A stretch of 62,025 nt of DNA from Salinispora cortesiana (GTDB lineage: Bacteria > Actinomycetota > Actinomycetes > Mycobacteriales > Micromonosporaceae). The notes below the pieces were generated by a model. That model ran no database searches and had not been told where the DNA came from. It worked only from the letters and a program-made list of their open reading frames with translations. A program made the position numbers and the translations under genes. Below are positions 38,481 to 46,802 of this stretch, piece after piece. Every line of letters begins with the position of its first letter. Position 1 is the stretch's first letter. The DNA is taken from positions 1 to 62,025 of the forward strand of contig NZ_AXVR01000026.1 of NCBI RefSeq assembly GCF_000484695.1, in the 5' to 3' direction.

Positions 38481-38509
38481 GAAGGAACGGCTGCGTGCCG
38501 TTCTTTTTT
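38481..38509 (+). ncRNA. Predicted tiny RNA (promoter-proximal terminated transcript)
   Basis: A transcript from the promoter at 38446-38475 would consist of GAAG plus a hairpin (GAACGGC, loop TGCGT, GCCGTTC) and six Us, about 29 nt. No plus-strand gene follows within the next kilobase, so the terminator has no coding unit to serve. The RNA is predicted only. Confidence 0.45.
38485..38509 (+). terminator. Classical intrinsic terminator
   Basis: Stem GAACGGC/GCCGTTC (38485-38491 and 38497-38503), loop TGCGT, then TTTTTT (38504-38509). Intrinsic terminators with a full T-run are rare in this genome, and every other hairpin in the window lacks one. It acts on the plus strand. Confidence 0.85.
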
Positions 38510-38614
38510 GTTCCCTGAACTGGTCAGGATACCGGGCGGCGTGACCGCCGGGGGTGCCCATGGCGATTCGGTGGCAGAGCCGGGCGTGGGTAACGCCCCC
38601 GAGGTGTGGGCAAA

Positions 38615-38650
38615 CAACCCCGGGCCCCGCGCGTGCGGGCCCCGGGGTTG
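38615..38650. terminator. Perfect 16-bp hairpin after the LolA-like gene
   Basis: CAACCCCGGGCCCCGC pairs fully with GCGGGCCCCGGGGTTG around GCGT. It lies 16 bp after the stop of the minus-strand gene at 38666 and isolates it from helD. Confidence 0.85.
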
Positions 38651-38665
38651 TCGGCGGACGAAGCG

Positions 38666-39775
38666 TCAGCCCCGAGCCACCTCGTACAGTCGCTCCGGGG
38701 AGACCGCCCCCACGATCAGCCGGCCGTCGTCGGTGAGCAGCGCCGTGACCAGCTCGCTGCGGAACAGTCGACCGCTGCCCCAGTCACCCTGGACCGCCGG
38801 CAACTGTCCGGCGAGCAGGTCCAGGTCGGGCGCCTCCTCGGCGGCACCGGTGGGACGCACCGCCTCGTCGACCTCCACGACCACCACCGTGGCCCAGCCC
38901 GTGCCGACGGTACGCAGGTCGGGCTGCCCACTGTCGTTGGCCGCTCCCGGCCGTTCGGGGTGCTTTGGCTGTTCGGGGTGCTCGGGGTGCGCCCAGCCCT
39001 GCTGCTCGGTGACCTGAACACCCGGCGGCGGGTTGAAGGTGAACTGGTCGGCATCCGGTCGGGCATAGTCGATCTGGGTGAACGCCAGCTCGAACGCCGG
39101 GGGATCACCGGCCTCGGCGAAGACCTCGAACCGCAGTGGCAGGTGCTCGGTCGCGTCGATGGCGATCCGGACCTGGTGCACCAGGGAGGCGGCGTCCCGG
39201 GGCTCGAGCACCAGCTCATAGGCGTCCCGCCCGGCGACCGTGGCCGACCGCCCGACGCTCACCTCGGTCGTCGGATCAACCGCGGCGAGGGCCTGCGCGG
39301 CGGCCTCCTGCGGCGTCGCCGGCACCTCTGGTGGGTTCGCCGCCTCCTCGCCCTCGGGCAGCACCCGGTGGGTAGCCGTGTTCGTTTGGCTGTTCCACAG
39401 CCACACGTCCCGCCCGCTGCGGATGTAGTCCCGCTGCCCGAGCGTGTCCACGAACGCGATCCGCTGCTGGTCCGGCCCGGAGTGCCAGACCCGCAACGTG
39501 TGGGAGCCGGTCAGCAGACTGGCCGGACCGTTCTCGGCGAGCAACCCGGCGATCGGCGGTAGACCGAGGTCGGCCCGCTGCACGACGGTGCCGGACAGAC
39601 CCTCGAAGCGGGCGGTCTGGAGATCGACCAAAAGCTGGGCGGCGGATCGGGGCGGCAGGCTCGGCTCGGCTTCGGCAGCGAAACGGCCCAGCGCGGCGCC
39701 GCCGCCGATGACGGTCACGACGGCGGCCACCGGGACCAGCCACCGTAGGGCGGGACGGCTTGTCAGAACGGACAT
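38666..39775 (-). CDS. LolA/RseB-like exported lipoprotein-carrier-fold protein
   Basis: 369 residues from ATG 39775, six bases after AGGAGG. An N-terminal signal/anchor segment (LRWLVPVAAVVTVIGGGAAL) precedes a domain of the LolA/DUF2092/RseB type (SAAQLLVDLQTARFEGLSGT, VRIAIDATEHLPLRFEVFA, FTFNPPPGVQV), followed by a Pro/Glu/His-rich linker and a second segment ending VSPERLYEVARG. Actinobacteria have no outer membrane, so a sensory or lipid-binding role outside the membrane is more likely, as for RseB. It is divergent, by 97 bp, from a two-component system and may be its accessory sensor. Confidence 0.88.
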   Translation of the reverse strand: MSVLTSRPALRWLVPVAAVVTVIGGGAALGRFAAEAEPSLPPRSAAQLLVDLQTARFEGLSGTVVQRADLGLPPIAGLLAENGPASLLTGSHTLRVWHSGPDQQRIAFVDTLGQRDYIRSGRDVWLWNSQTNTATHRVLPEGEEAANPPEVPATPQEAAAQALAAVDPTTEVSVGRSATVAGRDAYELVLEPRDAASLVHQVRIAIDATEHLPLRFEVFAEAGDPPAFELAFTQIDYARPDADQFTFNPPPGVQVTEQQGWAHPEHPEQPKHPERPGAANDSGQPDLRTVGTGWATVVVVEVDEAVRPTGAAEEAPDLDLLAGQLPAVQGDWGSGRLFRSELVTALLTDDGRLIVGAVSPERLYEVARG

Positions 39776-39871
39776 CGGGCACCTCCTGCCGACCATCCTG
39801 CCGAACGCACCCTGTGCGGACGCTGAGGACGGCGTTTCCGGCGCGCGTGGCCCGGTGGCACTCTTGACCCC

Positions 39872-40531
39872 GTGCGACTGCTGGTGGTGGAGGACGAGGC
39901 GCGGCTGGCGGCCGCCCTGCAGCGGGGGCTTCAGGCCGAGGGGTTCGTGGTGGACGTGGCCTCGACCGGGCCGGGCGGGCTGGCGGCGGCCCGGCACGGC
40001 GACTACGACGCGATGGTCCTCGACGTGATGCTGCCCGGCCTCTCCGGCTACGAGGTCGTCCGCCAACTGCGGGCCGAACGGTGCTGGCTGCCGGTGCTCA
40101 TGCTCTCCGCCAAGGACGGCGAGTACGACCAGGCCGACGGGCTGGACTGCGGGGCCGACGACTACCTCACCAAGCCCTTCTCGTACGTGGTGCTGCTGGC
40201 CCGGCTGCGCGCCCTGCTGCGCCGCGGCGCGCCGGAGCGGCCGGCCGTGCTGGCCGTGGGGGACCTACGGCTGGACCCGGCCCGGCGGCGGGTGACCCGC
40301 GGCGGCGTCGAGGTCACCCTGACCGGCCGGGAGTACGCCCTGCTCGACTACCTGATGCGCCGCCCCGGCACAGTGGTCTCCAAAATCGAACTCCTGGACC
40401 ACGTCTGGGACGCCAGCATCGAGACCGCCCCGAACGCGGTGGAGGTGTACGTGGGCTACCTGCGGCGCAAGCTCGGCCGAGACCGCCTGGAGACCGTCCG
40501 CGGGGCCGGCTACCGCCTCGTCACCGCATGA
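39872..40531 (+). CDS. OmpR/PhoB-family response regulator
   Basis: 219 residues from GTG 39872, with no clear ribosome site. The receiver domain has EDE at 8-10, phosphorylation site D51 (MVLDVMLPGLSGYE) and DYLTKPFSYVVLLARL with the conserved lysine. The C-terminal winged helix (LTGREYALLDYLMRRPGTVV, VEVYVGYLRRKL) is of the OmpR type. The stop overlaps the ATG of the sensor kinase (ATGA). Its target may include the divergent LolA-like gene. Confidence 0.96.
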   Translation: MRLLVVEDEARLAAALQRGLQAEGFVVDVASTGPGGLAAARHGDYDAMVLDVMLPGLSGYEVVRQLRAERCWLPVLMLSAKDGEYDQADGLDCGADDYLTKPFSYVVLLARLRALLRRGAPERPAVLAVGDLRLDPARRRVTRGGVEVTLTGREYALLDYLMRRPGTVVSKIELLDHVWDASIETAPNAVEVYVGYLRRKLGRDRLETVRGAGYRLVTA

Positions 40532-41976
40532 CCGAACCCGCCGCCCCCGCCGATCGCCCCCGCCCCGGCGCCGGCCCCCCACCCGACGCCGCGCGAGGGG
40601 CGCGCGGACGACGGCCCTGGACCCCCCTCGGCCTCCGCGGACGGCTGATGGCGATCGGCCTACTCGGCGTGTCGGCGGGGCTCGCCGTCGGCGGCCTGGT
40701 GCTACTGGCCGTGCTCAACTGGACTTTGCACCGCAACGTCGACACGGAGGCGCTGCGCACCGCCGACGCCATCGCACTGCTGGCCGCCGAAGACGCCCTA
40801 CCCGACCCCCTGCCCGTCGCCGGCAGTCAGGTACGGGTACAGGTGATCGACACAGCGGGACGGGTCCGCGCCGCCTCCATCGACGCCGACCGGCTGGTGC
40901 CGATGGTCCGGCCGGACCAGGTCGACCGCACCGCCCGAGCCGGCATCACCGTGCCGGGGCAACGGATGGGGCTGACCGGACCGATGCGGGTGGTGGCCGT
41001 CCCGGCCGGCACCGACGGCGACCCGCTCACCGTGCTGGTCGCCCGCTCGCTGGTGGACGTGCGGCAGAGTATCCACGTCGTCCAGACCATCCTGCTGGTC
41101 AGCTTTCCGCCGCTGGTGGGTCTGCTCGCCCTCGTGGCCTGGCGGGCCGTCGGTGCGACGCTGCGCCCGGTGGAGGCGCTGCGCCGGGGCGCCGAGGAGA
41201 TCACCGGTCGGGACGGGCGCGGCCGGCTACCCGTACCGGCGTCGCAGGACGAGATCCACCGGCTCGCGGTGACCCTCAACAACATGCTGGATCGGCTGCG
41301 CGCCAGCCGGGACCGGGAGCGGGCGTTCGTCGCCGACGCCGCGCACGAACTGCGCAGCCCGCTGACCAACCTACGGACCGAACTCGAGGTCGCGCAGCGG
41401 CTGGGGGAGCGGACCGACTGGCCCGCCGTCTCGGTGGACCTGCTGGCCGACACCGAACGGCTCGGCCGGCTCGTCGACGACCTGCTGCTGCTCGCCCGCC
41501 TCGACGAGGCCCCGCCCGCCCGCGGCACCGGGCCGGTCGACCTGGGCGCCCTGCTGGCCGAGGTGGCCGCGCGCTACCCGGCCAGGAGCGTCCACGTGGC
41601 ACCGTCGGTGTCGCCGCTCTGGGCGGTCGGCGACCCGGAGGAACTGCGCCGGGTGCTGGTCAACCTGGTCGACAACGCGATACGGCACGCCCGCAGTCGG
41701 GTGCTGCTCGGCGCAGAGCCGGACGGGCCCGCGTACCACCGGGTGACGGTGACCGACGACGGGCCCGGCATCCCGGCGGCGGACCGGGAACGGGTCTTCG
41801 GCCGGTTTACCCGGCTGGATGCCGCCCGCGACCGGGACGCCGGCGGCGCCGGCCTCGGACTCGCCATCGTGCGCGAGCTGGTGCGGCGGGCCGGCGGTCG
41901 GGTCGACCTCGCTGACGCCGACCCGCCGCCGGGCCTGCGCGTCCGGGTGACGCTGCCCGCGCTGTCCCCCGAGTAG
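40528..41976 (+). CDS. Two-component sensor histidine kinase
   Basis: 482 residues, coupled to the preceding regulator by ATGA. A proline-rich cytoplasmic start (1-35) leads to the first membrane helix (LMAIGLLGVSAGLAVGGLVL), an extracytoplasmic domain of about 125 residues, a second helix (TILLVSFPPLVGLLALVAW), a HAMP linker, the HisKA motif FVADAAHELRSPLTNL and a HATPase domain (NLVDNAIRHARS, DDGPGIP, GLGLAIVREL). All catalytic boxes are intact. The signal is unknown; the adjacent exported LolA-like protein is a candidate partner. Confidence 0.96.
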   Translation: MTEPAAPADRPRPGAGPPPDAARGARGRRPWTPLGLRGRLMAIGLLGVSAGLAVGGLVLLAVLNWTLHRNVDTEALRTADAIALLAAEDALPDPLPVAGSQVRVQVIDTAGRVRAASIDADRLVPMVRPDQVDRTARAGITVPGQRMGLTGPMRVVAVPAGTDGDPLTVLVARSLVDVRQSIHVVQTILLVSFPPLVGLLALVAWRAVGATLRPVEALRRGAEEITGRDGRGRLPVPASQDEIHRLAVTLNNMLDRLRASRDRERAFVADAAHELRSPLTNLRTELEVAQRLGERTDWPAVSVDLLADTERLGRLVDDLLLLARLDEAPPARGTGPVDLGALLAEVAARYPARSVHVAPSVSPLWAVGDPEELRRVLVNLVDNAIRHARSRVLLGAEPDGPAYHRVTVTDDGPGIPAADRERVFGRFTRLDAARDRDAGGAGLGLAIVRELVRRAGGRVDLADADPPPGLRVRVTLPALSPE

Positions 41977-41987
41977 CGGACGTGGCG

Positions 41988-43640
41988 TCAACCGCGGTTG
42001 GTGCAGACCTCCTCGGACCGGGCGATCGTCTCCGTCGACCACACCACCGCCACGGCGAAGCAGTAGTCGTCGCCACCGTTGAGCCCGTACACGACGAATT
42101 CGGTGCTGCCGGCGGGCAGGTTGGCGAAGACGGTCTGCGACTCGCCGGGCTGGCCTCCCGAGACCACCACCGGGCCCGTGCCTCCCTCCGGGTAGGTCCA
42201 GCGCAGGGCGACGTTGTCCCGGTTGTCGGTCAGGGTCACCGCTTCAGGCGGAGCGCCCGCCGGTGTGGCCGGAGAGTCGGTTGGGGGTTTCGTCGCCGGC
42301 GGCGGCGAACCGTCGAACTGGGAAACCCCAGCGATCACCGCGGCCGTCCCCAGCAGCACCACCACCACACCCACCACGAGTGGCAGCCGGTGCCGGGACG
42401 GCCGGGTGGCGCGCGGCACCGGCACCGGCAACAGCCGCGACGGCTCGTCCGTCGGCGCGTCAGGCAGCCCGTGGGGTTCGATCCGGCGGACCCCGTCGGC
42501 CTCCTCCAGGTGGGTCAGGGGCAACACCGCTGGGGGTACGGCGGCACCCCACTGTTCGGTCGACGACTCGCGCCACCACGGGTCGTACTCGCCCCCGCTG
42601 CCCGGTGAATCCGGTGGAAAGGGCTCGGGTGGCTGGTGGAACGCGGCACTCTCCAGCGGTAGCCGGGGCGTCGGGACCGCCGGCGGCGGCGAGTACCCGG
42701 CCGCGGGATGCTCCTCGGCCACCGGCCGGTCCGGCTCTGGCGGAAAGTACAGGTCGGTTGGTTGATACCCGGGCTGCGATGGGTGCTGCGGCCCGTCCTC
42801 AGCCAGCGGTGCGACGTCGGGGAGTGGCCGGTCGTCGGGGAACGGCCCGTCTCCCGGTGACGGTCGGTCCTCGGGGAGGATCGGCCCGTCTCCCGGCGGG
42901 GGCGTTCGAGCCGCCGGCACGATCGGGGCTTCCCGCCCGTGGGGTGCGCAGCGGTGCTCCGGATCGGCGTCGGCCCGGCCCAGCGCAGCCACCTGCCCCG
43001 CCAGGGGATCCTCCGCGGCCAGGTGCTGGCGGCACAACCCCTCGGCCAGCGCCAGGCTCTCCTGCGCCGAACCGACCAGCCCGCAGTCGCGCTGCATCGC
43101 GCCGAGCCGGGCGAGCATCTTGATGCCGCTGGGATGCCCGTCGCCGTACACCTCGCGGTGCAACTCCCAGGCGTCGGCGAGCCGGTCGCGGGCTACCTGG
43201 CACTGGCCGCGGGCGTACTCCAGCGTGGCCAGATCGGCGTGCGCGGCGAGAACGCGAAGCGACTCCGGACCGTCCAAGGCGGTCAGCTCGATAATCACCT
43301 CCTGGTAGATCCGGGCCGCTCGGGACCAACTACCGACCCGGTGCAGCACTGCGGCCAGGGTGGCGGCAGCCGCGACGGTCCGTTCGTCCGAACGGCCGTG
43401 CAGGTGATTGCTGGCCGCGTACGCGTAGGCGGCCCAACCCCGCGCGGCTTGCGGATCGCCGAGCCCCACCAGCACCCGCGCCTGCAGGCTCGCCAACTCG
43501 GCTAACTCGGCGCTGGCGTTGGTGGGCCGTGGATCGGCGTCGGCCAGCGCATCGGAGAGGAGCCGTTGGGCGCCGGCGAGATCGCCGGTAGCCACCAGCT
43601 GATGCGCGTGGTCAGTCAGTTCACCGAAGCCAGAAGGCAC
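41988..43640 (-). CDS. TPR protein with Pro-rich linker, one membrane helix and C-terminal FN3-like domain
   Basis: 550 residues from GTG 43640. The N-terminal 230 residues are tetratricopeptide-like helices (HQLVATGDLAGAQRLLSDAL, RIYQEVIIELTALDG, CGLVGSAQESLALAEGLC). A 170-residue Pro/Asp-rich segment follows, then basic residues and a single membrane helix (LPLVVGVVVVLLGTAAVIAG, about 425-445). The final 90 residues resemble a fibronectin type III domain (EAVTLTDNRDNVALRWTYPE). The TPR part is thus cytoplasmic and the FN3 part outside. Function unknown; a link across the membrane is suggested by the layout. Confidence 0.85.
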   Translation of the reverse strand: MPSGFGELTDHAHQLVATGDLAGAQRLLSDALADADPRPTNASAELAELASLQARVLVGLGDPQAARGWAAYAYAASNHLHGRSDERTVAAAATLAAVLHRVGSWSRAARIYQEVIIELTALDGPESLRVLAAHADLATLEYARGQCQVARDRLADAWELHREVYGDGHPSGIKMLARLGAMQRDCGLVGSAQESLALAEGLCRQHLAAEDPLAGQVAALGRADADPEHRCAPHGREAPIVPAARTPPPGDGPILPEDRPSPGDGPFPDDRPLPDVAPLAEDGPQHPSQPGYQPTDLYFPPEPDRPVAEEHPAAGYSPPPAVPTPRLPLESAAFHQPPEPFPPDSPGSGGEYDPWWRESSTEQWGAAVPPAVLPLTHLEEADGVRRIEPHGLPDAPTDEPSRLLPVPVPRATRPSRHRLPLVVGVVVVLLGTAAVIAGVSQFDGSPPPATKPPTDSPATPAGAPPEAVTLTDNRDNVALRWTYPEGGTGPVVVSGGQPGESQTVFANLPAGSTEFVVYGLNGGDDYCFAVAVVWSTETIARSEEVCTNRG

Positions 43641-43758
43641 GCCCCATCGTGCTTAACCAGCAACGGTATGTACAAGCCCCGCGCCGGTCGGGTTTCCCCG
43701 CGCTGCTTTTGTCGGCCCCGCCGCCCCCGGCCCATCCCGGTACGGTAGAACCGATGAC

Positions 43759-44706
43759 GTGATGGACGGGGTGGTACGGGAACTGCTCGGCCGGCAGCTC
43801 GAAGCGTGGTTGCCCCGGGCGGTTGCGCGGGGGCGGCCCAGCGTCGTGGCGCTCGCCTACGGGCCGGGGGCCCTGCTCGCAGCCACCGACTCCGCCGAAG
43901 CGGTCCTCGGTGTGCTCGCCGAGCGTGCCGGCCAGCTTCGCGGGCGGCAGCTCACCGTGCTGGTGCTCGCCGACGGAAGTGAGGAGCTCCCCGCCCGGCT
44001 GGGCGCGATCGAGGCGACCCTGCCGGCGGAGGTAGCCGTACACCTGGTGCCCGGCGGGCCCGCCCGGCTGCCGGTCGCGGTGAAGGCGGCCGGCGCCACG
44101 GGGGCGCCGCTGCTGTCGTACCTGGACGGGGCCGGCGCCACCGACCCCGCCGTGCTGGCCGCCAGCGCTGCCGGCCGCCCCGCCGAGCTCCTGCTGGTCA
44201 CCGAGGCGAAGCCCACGCCTGCTGCCTCCGCGGCTGCCGGCGCTGCGGCTGCTGGCCCTGGCGGCTCGGTGCGGGCCGGGCTCGCCGATGCCGGGTTCCC
44301 CCTCACCACCCAGGTTGACCTGGTCGCGGTGGACGGGTCACTCGCGCGGCGGCTCGCCTTCGGCACCGGCCACGACCGGAGCCTGGAGGCGTTCAAGGAA
44401 AACCTGTGGGCGGTGGACGACGACACCGCGGTTCGCTACCGGGACCCCGCCGACCCGAGCGGGCTGCTGCTCGACATCGCACCCGACCCCGAGTCGCTGG
44501 GCCGGGAGCTCCTCGCCGAGCTGGCCCGCTCCGGCCCCCGTACCGTCACCGAACTGCGCCGACACGCGCTGACCGCGACCGCGTACCGGTCAGTCGACGT
44601 GCAGCGGGCGCTCACCGGGCTGCTGCGGTGCGGCGCCGCCGTGCGCGACCCCGAGCACGGTCGGCTCGGGGGTGACGTGGTCATCGCTGTGGCCCGGCAT
44701 CCATAG
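43759..44706 (+). CDS. Hypothetical protein with possible C-terminal winged helix
   Basis: 315 residues from GTG 43759 (ATG 43762 is the next codon). The N-terminal 130 residues look like an alpha/beta fold (PSVVALAYGPGALLAATDS, GRQLTVLVLADGSEELPARL). An Ala/Gly-rich stretch lies at about 150-172. The C-terminal 70 residues (LLAELARSGPRTVTELRRH, VQRALTGLLRCGAAVRD) read like a winged helix. No family is recognised. Its last 117 bp overlap the 3' end of the convergent AraC-type gene. Confidence 0.8.
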   Translation: MMDGVVRELLGRQLEAWLPRAVARGRPSVVALAYGPGALLAATDSAEAVLGVLAERAGQLRGRQLTVLVLADGSEELPARLGAIEATLPAEVAVHLVPGGPARLPVAVKAAGATGAPLLSYLDGAGATDPAVLAASAAGRPAELLLVTEAKPTPAASAAAGAAAAGPGGSVRAGLADAGFPLTTQVDLVAVDGSLARRLAFGTGHDRSLEAFKENLWAVDDDTAVRYRDPADPSGLLLDIAPDPESLGRELLAELARSGPRTVTELRRHALTATAYRSVDVQRALTGLLRCGAAVRDPEHGRLGGDVVIAVARHP

Positions 44707-45672
44707 CTGACCGCCGCCAGCATCGGCGGGCGGACGCGGCCGTACCAGGGGCGAAACGTCCCGGGCAGGCCGGGACGGCGCCGACTCCGGTACGGCCGCT
44801 GTCGGTTTGGCCGCTACCGGTTCGGTCGGCGAGAAGTAGTCGGCGGGGTACTCGCGAGCGGCGCGGAACGCACCCGGGCTGACCCCGACCTCTCGGACAA
44901 AGAACCGGCCGAAGTTGGTCGGTTCGGCGAACCCGAGCCGCTGCCCGACTCGCGCCACCGGCTCGTCGGTCGCCGCGAGTAGGCGGCGGGCCTGCAACGC
45001 CACCCGATCGTCCACCACCTGCTTCGCACTGCGACCGGTGACCGCCAGGCAGGCACGGGTCAGGGTACGAACCGAGCAGCCCACCCGGTCGGCGTAGTCC
45101 TTCACCCGGCGGCTGTGCTGACAGCCCTGCTCCAACTCGCAGAGCAGTCGGAAGGTGCCGGTCTCGGTACGCGACGCCGATCGTGACGCGGGCTGATCCC
45201 CTCGACTGGAGTCCGACAGCAGGGCCAGCCGAAGCAGCAACGCCGCCAACTGGTGGCGGAGCAGAGCGGCGGGCTCCCCGTGATGCCGTTCGTAGTCCAG
45301 CGCGAGCTGATGGACCCCGGTACTGATGGCCGCCCCGTCCGCACCGGTCAGCTCAAGCCAGGCCGGAGCCGTCTCGGGGCCAACGTCGAAGCCGTGCAGC
45401 GCGGCCGAGGCCCAGTGCACCACGATCGCACCCAGGTTGGGTGGCCCACACCGAAGCACCTGGCCGGCCCGGACCCGCAGCAGGGTGCCCGGGTGGCAGG
45501 GCAAGGGGTGGAAGTCCACCTCAGCGTTGCCCTGCCCCGCGATGACCAGTATGAGCAGGTCCTCCGCCAGCAGGATCGGATGCCGCCACGCCGGATCGGC
45601 CACTAGGCCACCGAAGCCGAGCGCCGCGCTCACGGCGGCGTCCGGGAAGCGATGAACAGCAGAGAACATCAC
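44590..45672 (-). CDS. AraC-family transcriptional regulator
   Basis: 360 residues. An N-terminal cupin-like sensing domain (VDFHPLPCHPGTLLRVRAGQ) is followed by the AraC double helix-turn-helix (DYADRVGCSVRTLTRACLAV, LLAATDEPVARVGQRLGFAE, PTNFGRFFVREVGVSPGAFR). The last 75 residues are low-complexity and antisense to the 3' end of the 43759 gene, so the C-terminus may be an extension of recent origin. It is divergent from the SDR gene at 45876, with about 200 bp between, and may regulate it. Start GTG 45672 or ATG 45669. Confidence 0.92.
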   Translation of the reverse strand: MMFSAVHRFPDAAVSAALGFGGLVADPAWRHPILLAEDLLILVIAGQGNAEVDFHPLPCHPGTLLRVRAGQVLRCGPPNLGAIVVHWASAALHGFDVGPETAPAWLELTGADGAAISTGVHQLALDYERHHGEPAALLRHQLAALLLRLALLSDSSRGDQPASRSASRTETGTFRLLCELEQGCQHSRRVKDYADRVGCSVRTLTRACLAVTGRSAKQVVDDRVALQARRLLAATDEPVARVGQRLGFAEPTNFGRFFVREVGVSPGAFRAAREYPADYFSPTEPVAAKPTAAVPESAPSRPARDVSPLVRPRPPADAGGGQLWMPGHSDDHVTPEPTVLGVAHGGAAPQQPGERPLHVD

Positions 45673-45839
45673 CTGCGACGGTAGCCCCGTACGCCGATTC
45701 CCGCATCACCGTCATCGCCGCGCGGCCCCCCGTGCTGCGGGGCGGGCCGGTATCGACGGACTCCCGGTATGGGAGCCGCCCCGACTCCGCCGATCCGAGC
45801 GGGCGGCGGGGTTGTGGGGGCTGGGCGAGGCGATTACGT

Positions 45840-45851
45840 TACCGAACGGTA
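45840..45851 (+). promoter_or_regulatory. Palindromic operator before the SDR gene
   Basis: TACCGAACGGTA, a perfect palindrome, lies 24 bp before the SDR start. The form TACCG-NN-CGGTA is typical of TetR-family operators, so regulation by a TetR protein is suggested. Confidence 0.55.
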
Positions 45852-45875
45852 GGGGTGAATGGCGAAGGGGTGGGC

Positions 45876-46652
45876 ATGACGGATCTTTTCTCGGTTTCTG
45901 GCAAGACCGTCCTGGTCACCGGCGGTTCACGCGGGATCGGCCGGATGATCGCCGAAGGTTTCGTACGGGCTGGCGCCAAGGTGATCATCGCTGCCCGGAA
46001 GGCGGACGTCTGCACGGCGGTCGCCGCTGAGCTGTCGACGCTGGGAGAGTGCACGGCGTTCCCCGTCGACCTCAGCAGCGACGCTGGCGCCGAGGCGCTC
46101 GCCGCCGCCGTGCGTGAGCGGCACGACCGACTCGACGTACTGGTCAACAATGCGGGTGCCACCTGGGGTGCACCACTTGAGGCCTATCCGGAGAGCGCAT
46201 TCGACAAGCTCTGGGCGGTCAACGTCAAGGCTGTCTTCCGGCTCACCACCGCGCTGCTGCCCGTACTGCGTGCGGCGGGCACCGCGGACGAGCCCGCCCG
46301 AGTCATCAACATCGGCTCGGTGGACGGGATTCGGGTTCCGTTGATGGAGGTGTACGCGTACTCCGCCACGAAGGCAGCCGTGCACATGCTGACCCGCAGC
46401 CTTGCCCACCAACTTGCCGCCGAACACATCACCGTCAACGCGATCGCCCCGGGCCCGTTCGAGAGTAAAATGATGGCCTTTGCCCTGGATGACCCCGCCT
46501 CCCGGGCCGCCATCGAGAAGCAGGTGCCGCTGGGCCGCATCGGCCGGCCCGAGGATATGGCGGGTACCGCGATCTATCTGTCGTCGCGGGCTGGCGCATA
46601 CCTGACCGGCGCGGTCATTCCGGTCGATGGTGGCATCACTACCCACGGCTGA
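45876..46652 (+). CDS. Short-chain dehydrogenase/reductase (FabG-like)
   Basis: 258 residues from ATG 45876 with GAAGGGG upstream. Classical SDR signatures: cofactor motif TGGSRGIG (residues 15-22), AARKADVC at the end of strand 2 suggesting NADPH, LVNNAGATWG, catalytic serine in INIGSVDG, YSATK for the Tyr-Lys pair, and APGPFESKM. It resembles beta-oxoacyl reductases and 3-oxo/glucose dehydrogenase-like enzymes. A TetR-type palindrome lies just upstream. The substrate is unknown. Confidence 0.95.
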   Translation: MTDLFSVSGKTVLVTGGSRGIGRMIAEGFVRAGAKVIIAARKADVCTAVAAELSTLGECTAFPVDLSSDAGAEALAAAVRERHDRLDVLVNNAGATWGAPLEAYPESAFDKLWAVNVKAVFRLTTALLPVLRAAGTADEPARVINIGSVDGIRVPLMEVYAYSATKAAVHMLTRSLAHQLAAEHITVNAIAPGPFESKMMAFALDDPASRAAIEKQVPLGRIGRPEDMAGTAIYLSSRAGAYLTGAVIPVDGGITTHG

Positions 46653-46760
46653 GCCCGGTCTAAGCCGGCGGTTGGCGTCTCCCGTACTGACTGACCGGGT
46701 GGGGCCGGGGGCGCGCGGACTCGGCAGCTCCGCGCGGCCCCGGCTGGCCGGTCACCAGAC

Positions 46761-46802
46761 TCCGGTCCTATCGATCTAGATTCCGGTCCTTTCGATCTCA
46801 GC
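46761..46802. repeat. 21-bp direct repeat at the ssgB stop
   Basis: TCCGGTCCT-x-TCGATCT occurs at 46761 and 46782 (21-bp period). The second copy runs into the ssgB stop codon. It has no clear function. Confidence 0.6.

Noticed and set aside
38510..38665. Rifamycin-associated element expected near helD-type genes
   Set aside because: No GGGGCTTGC/GCAAGCCCC inverted repeat was seen; the only strong repeat there is the terminator of the neighbouring gene.
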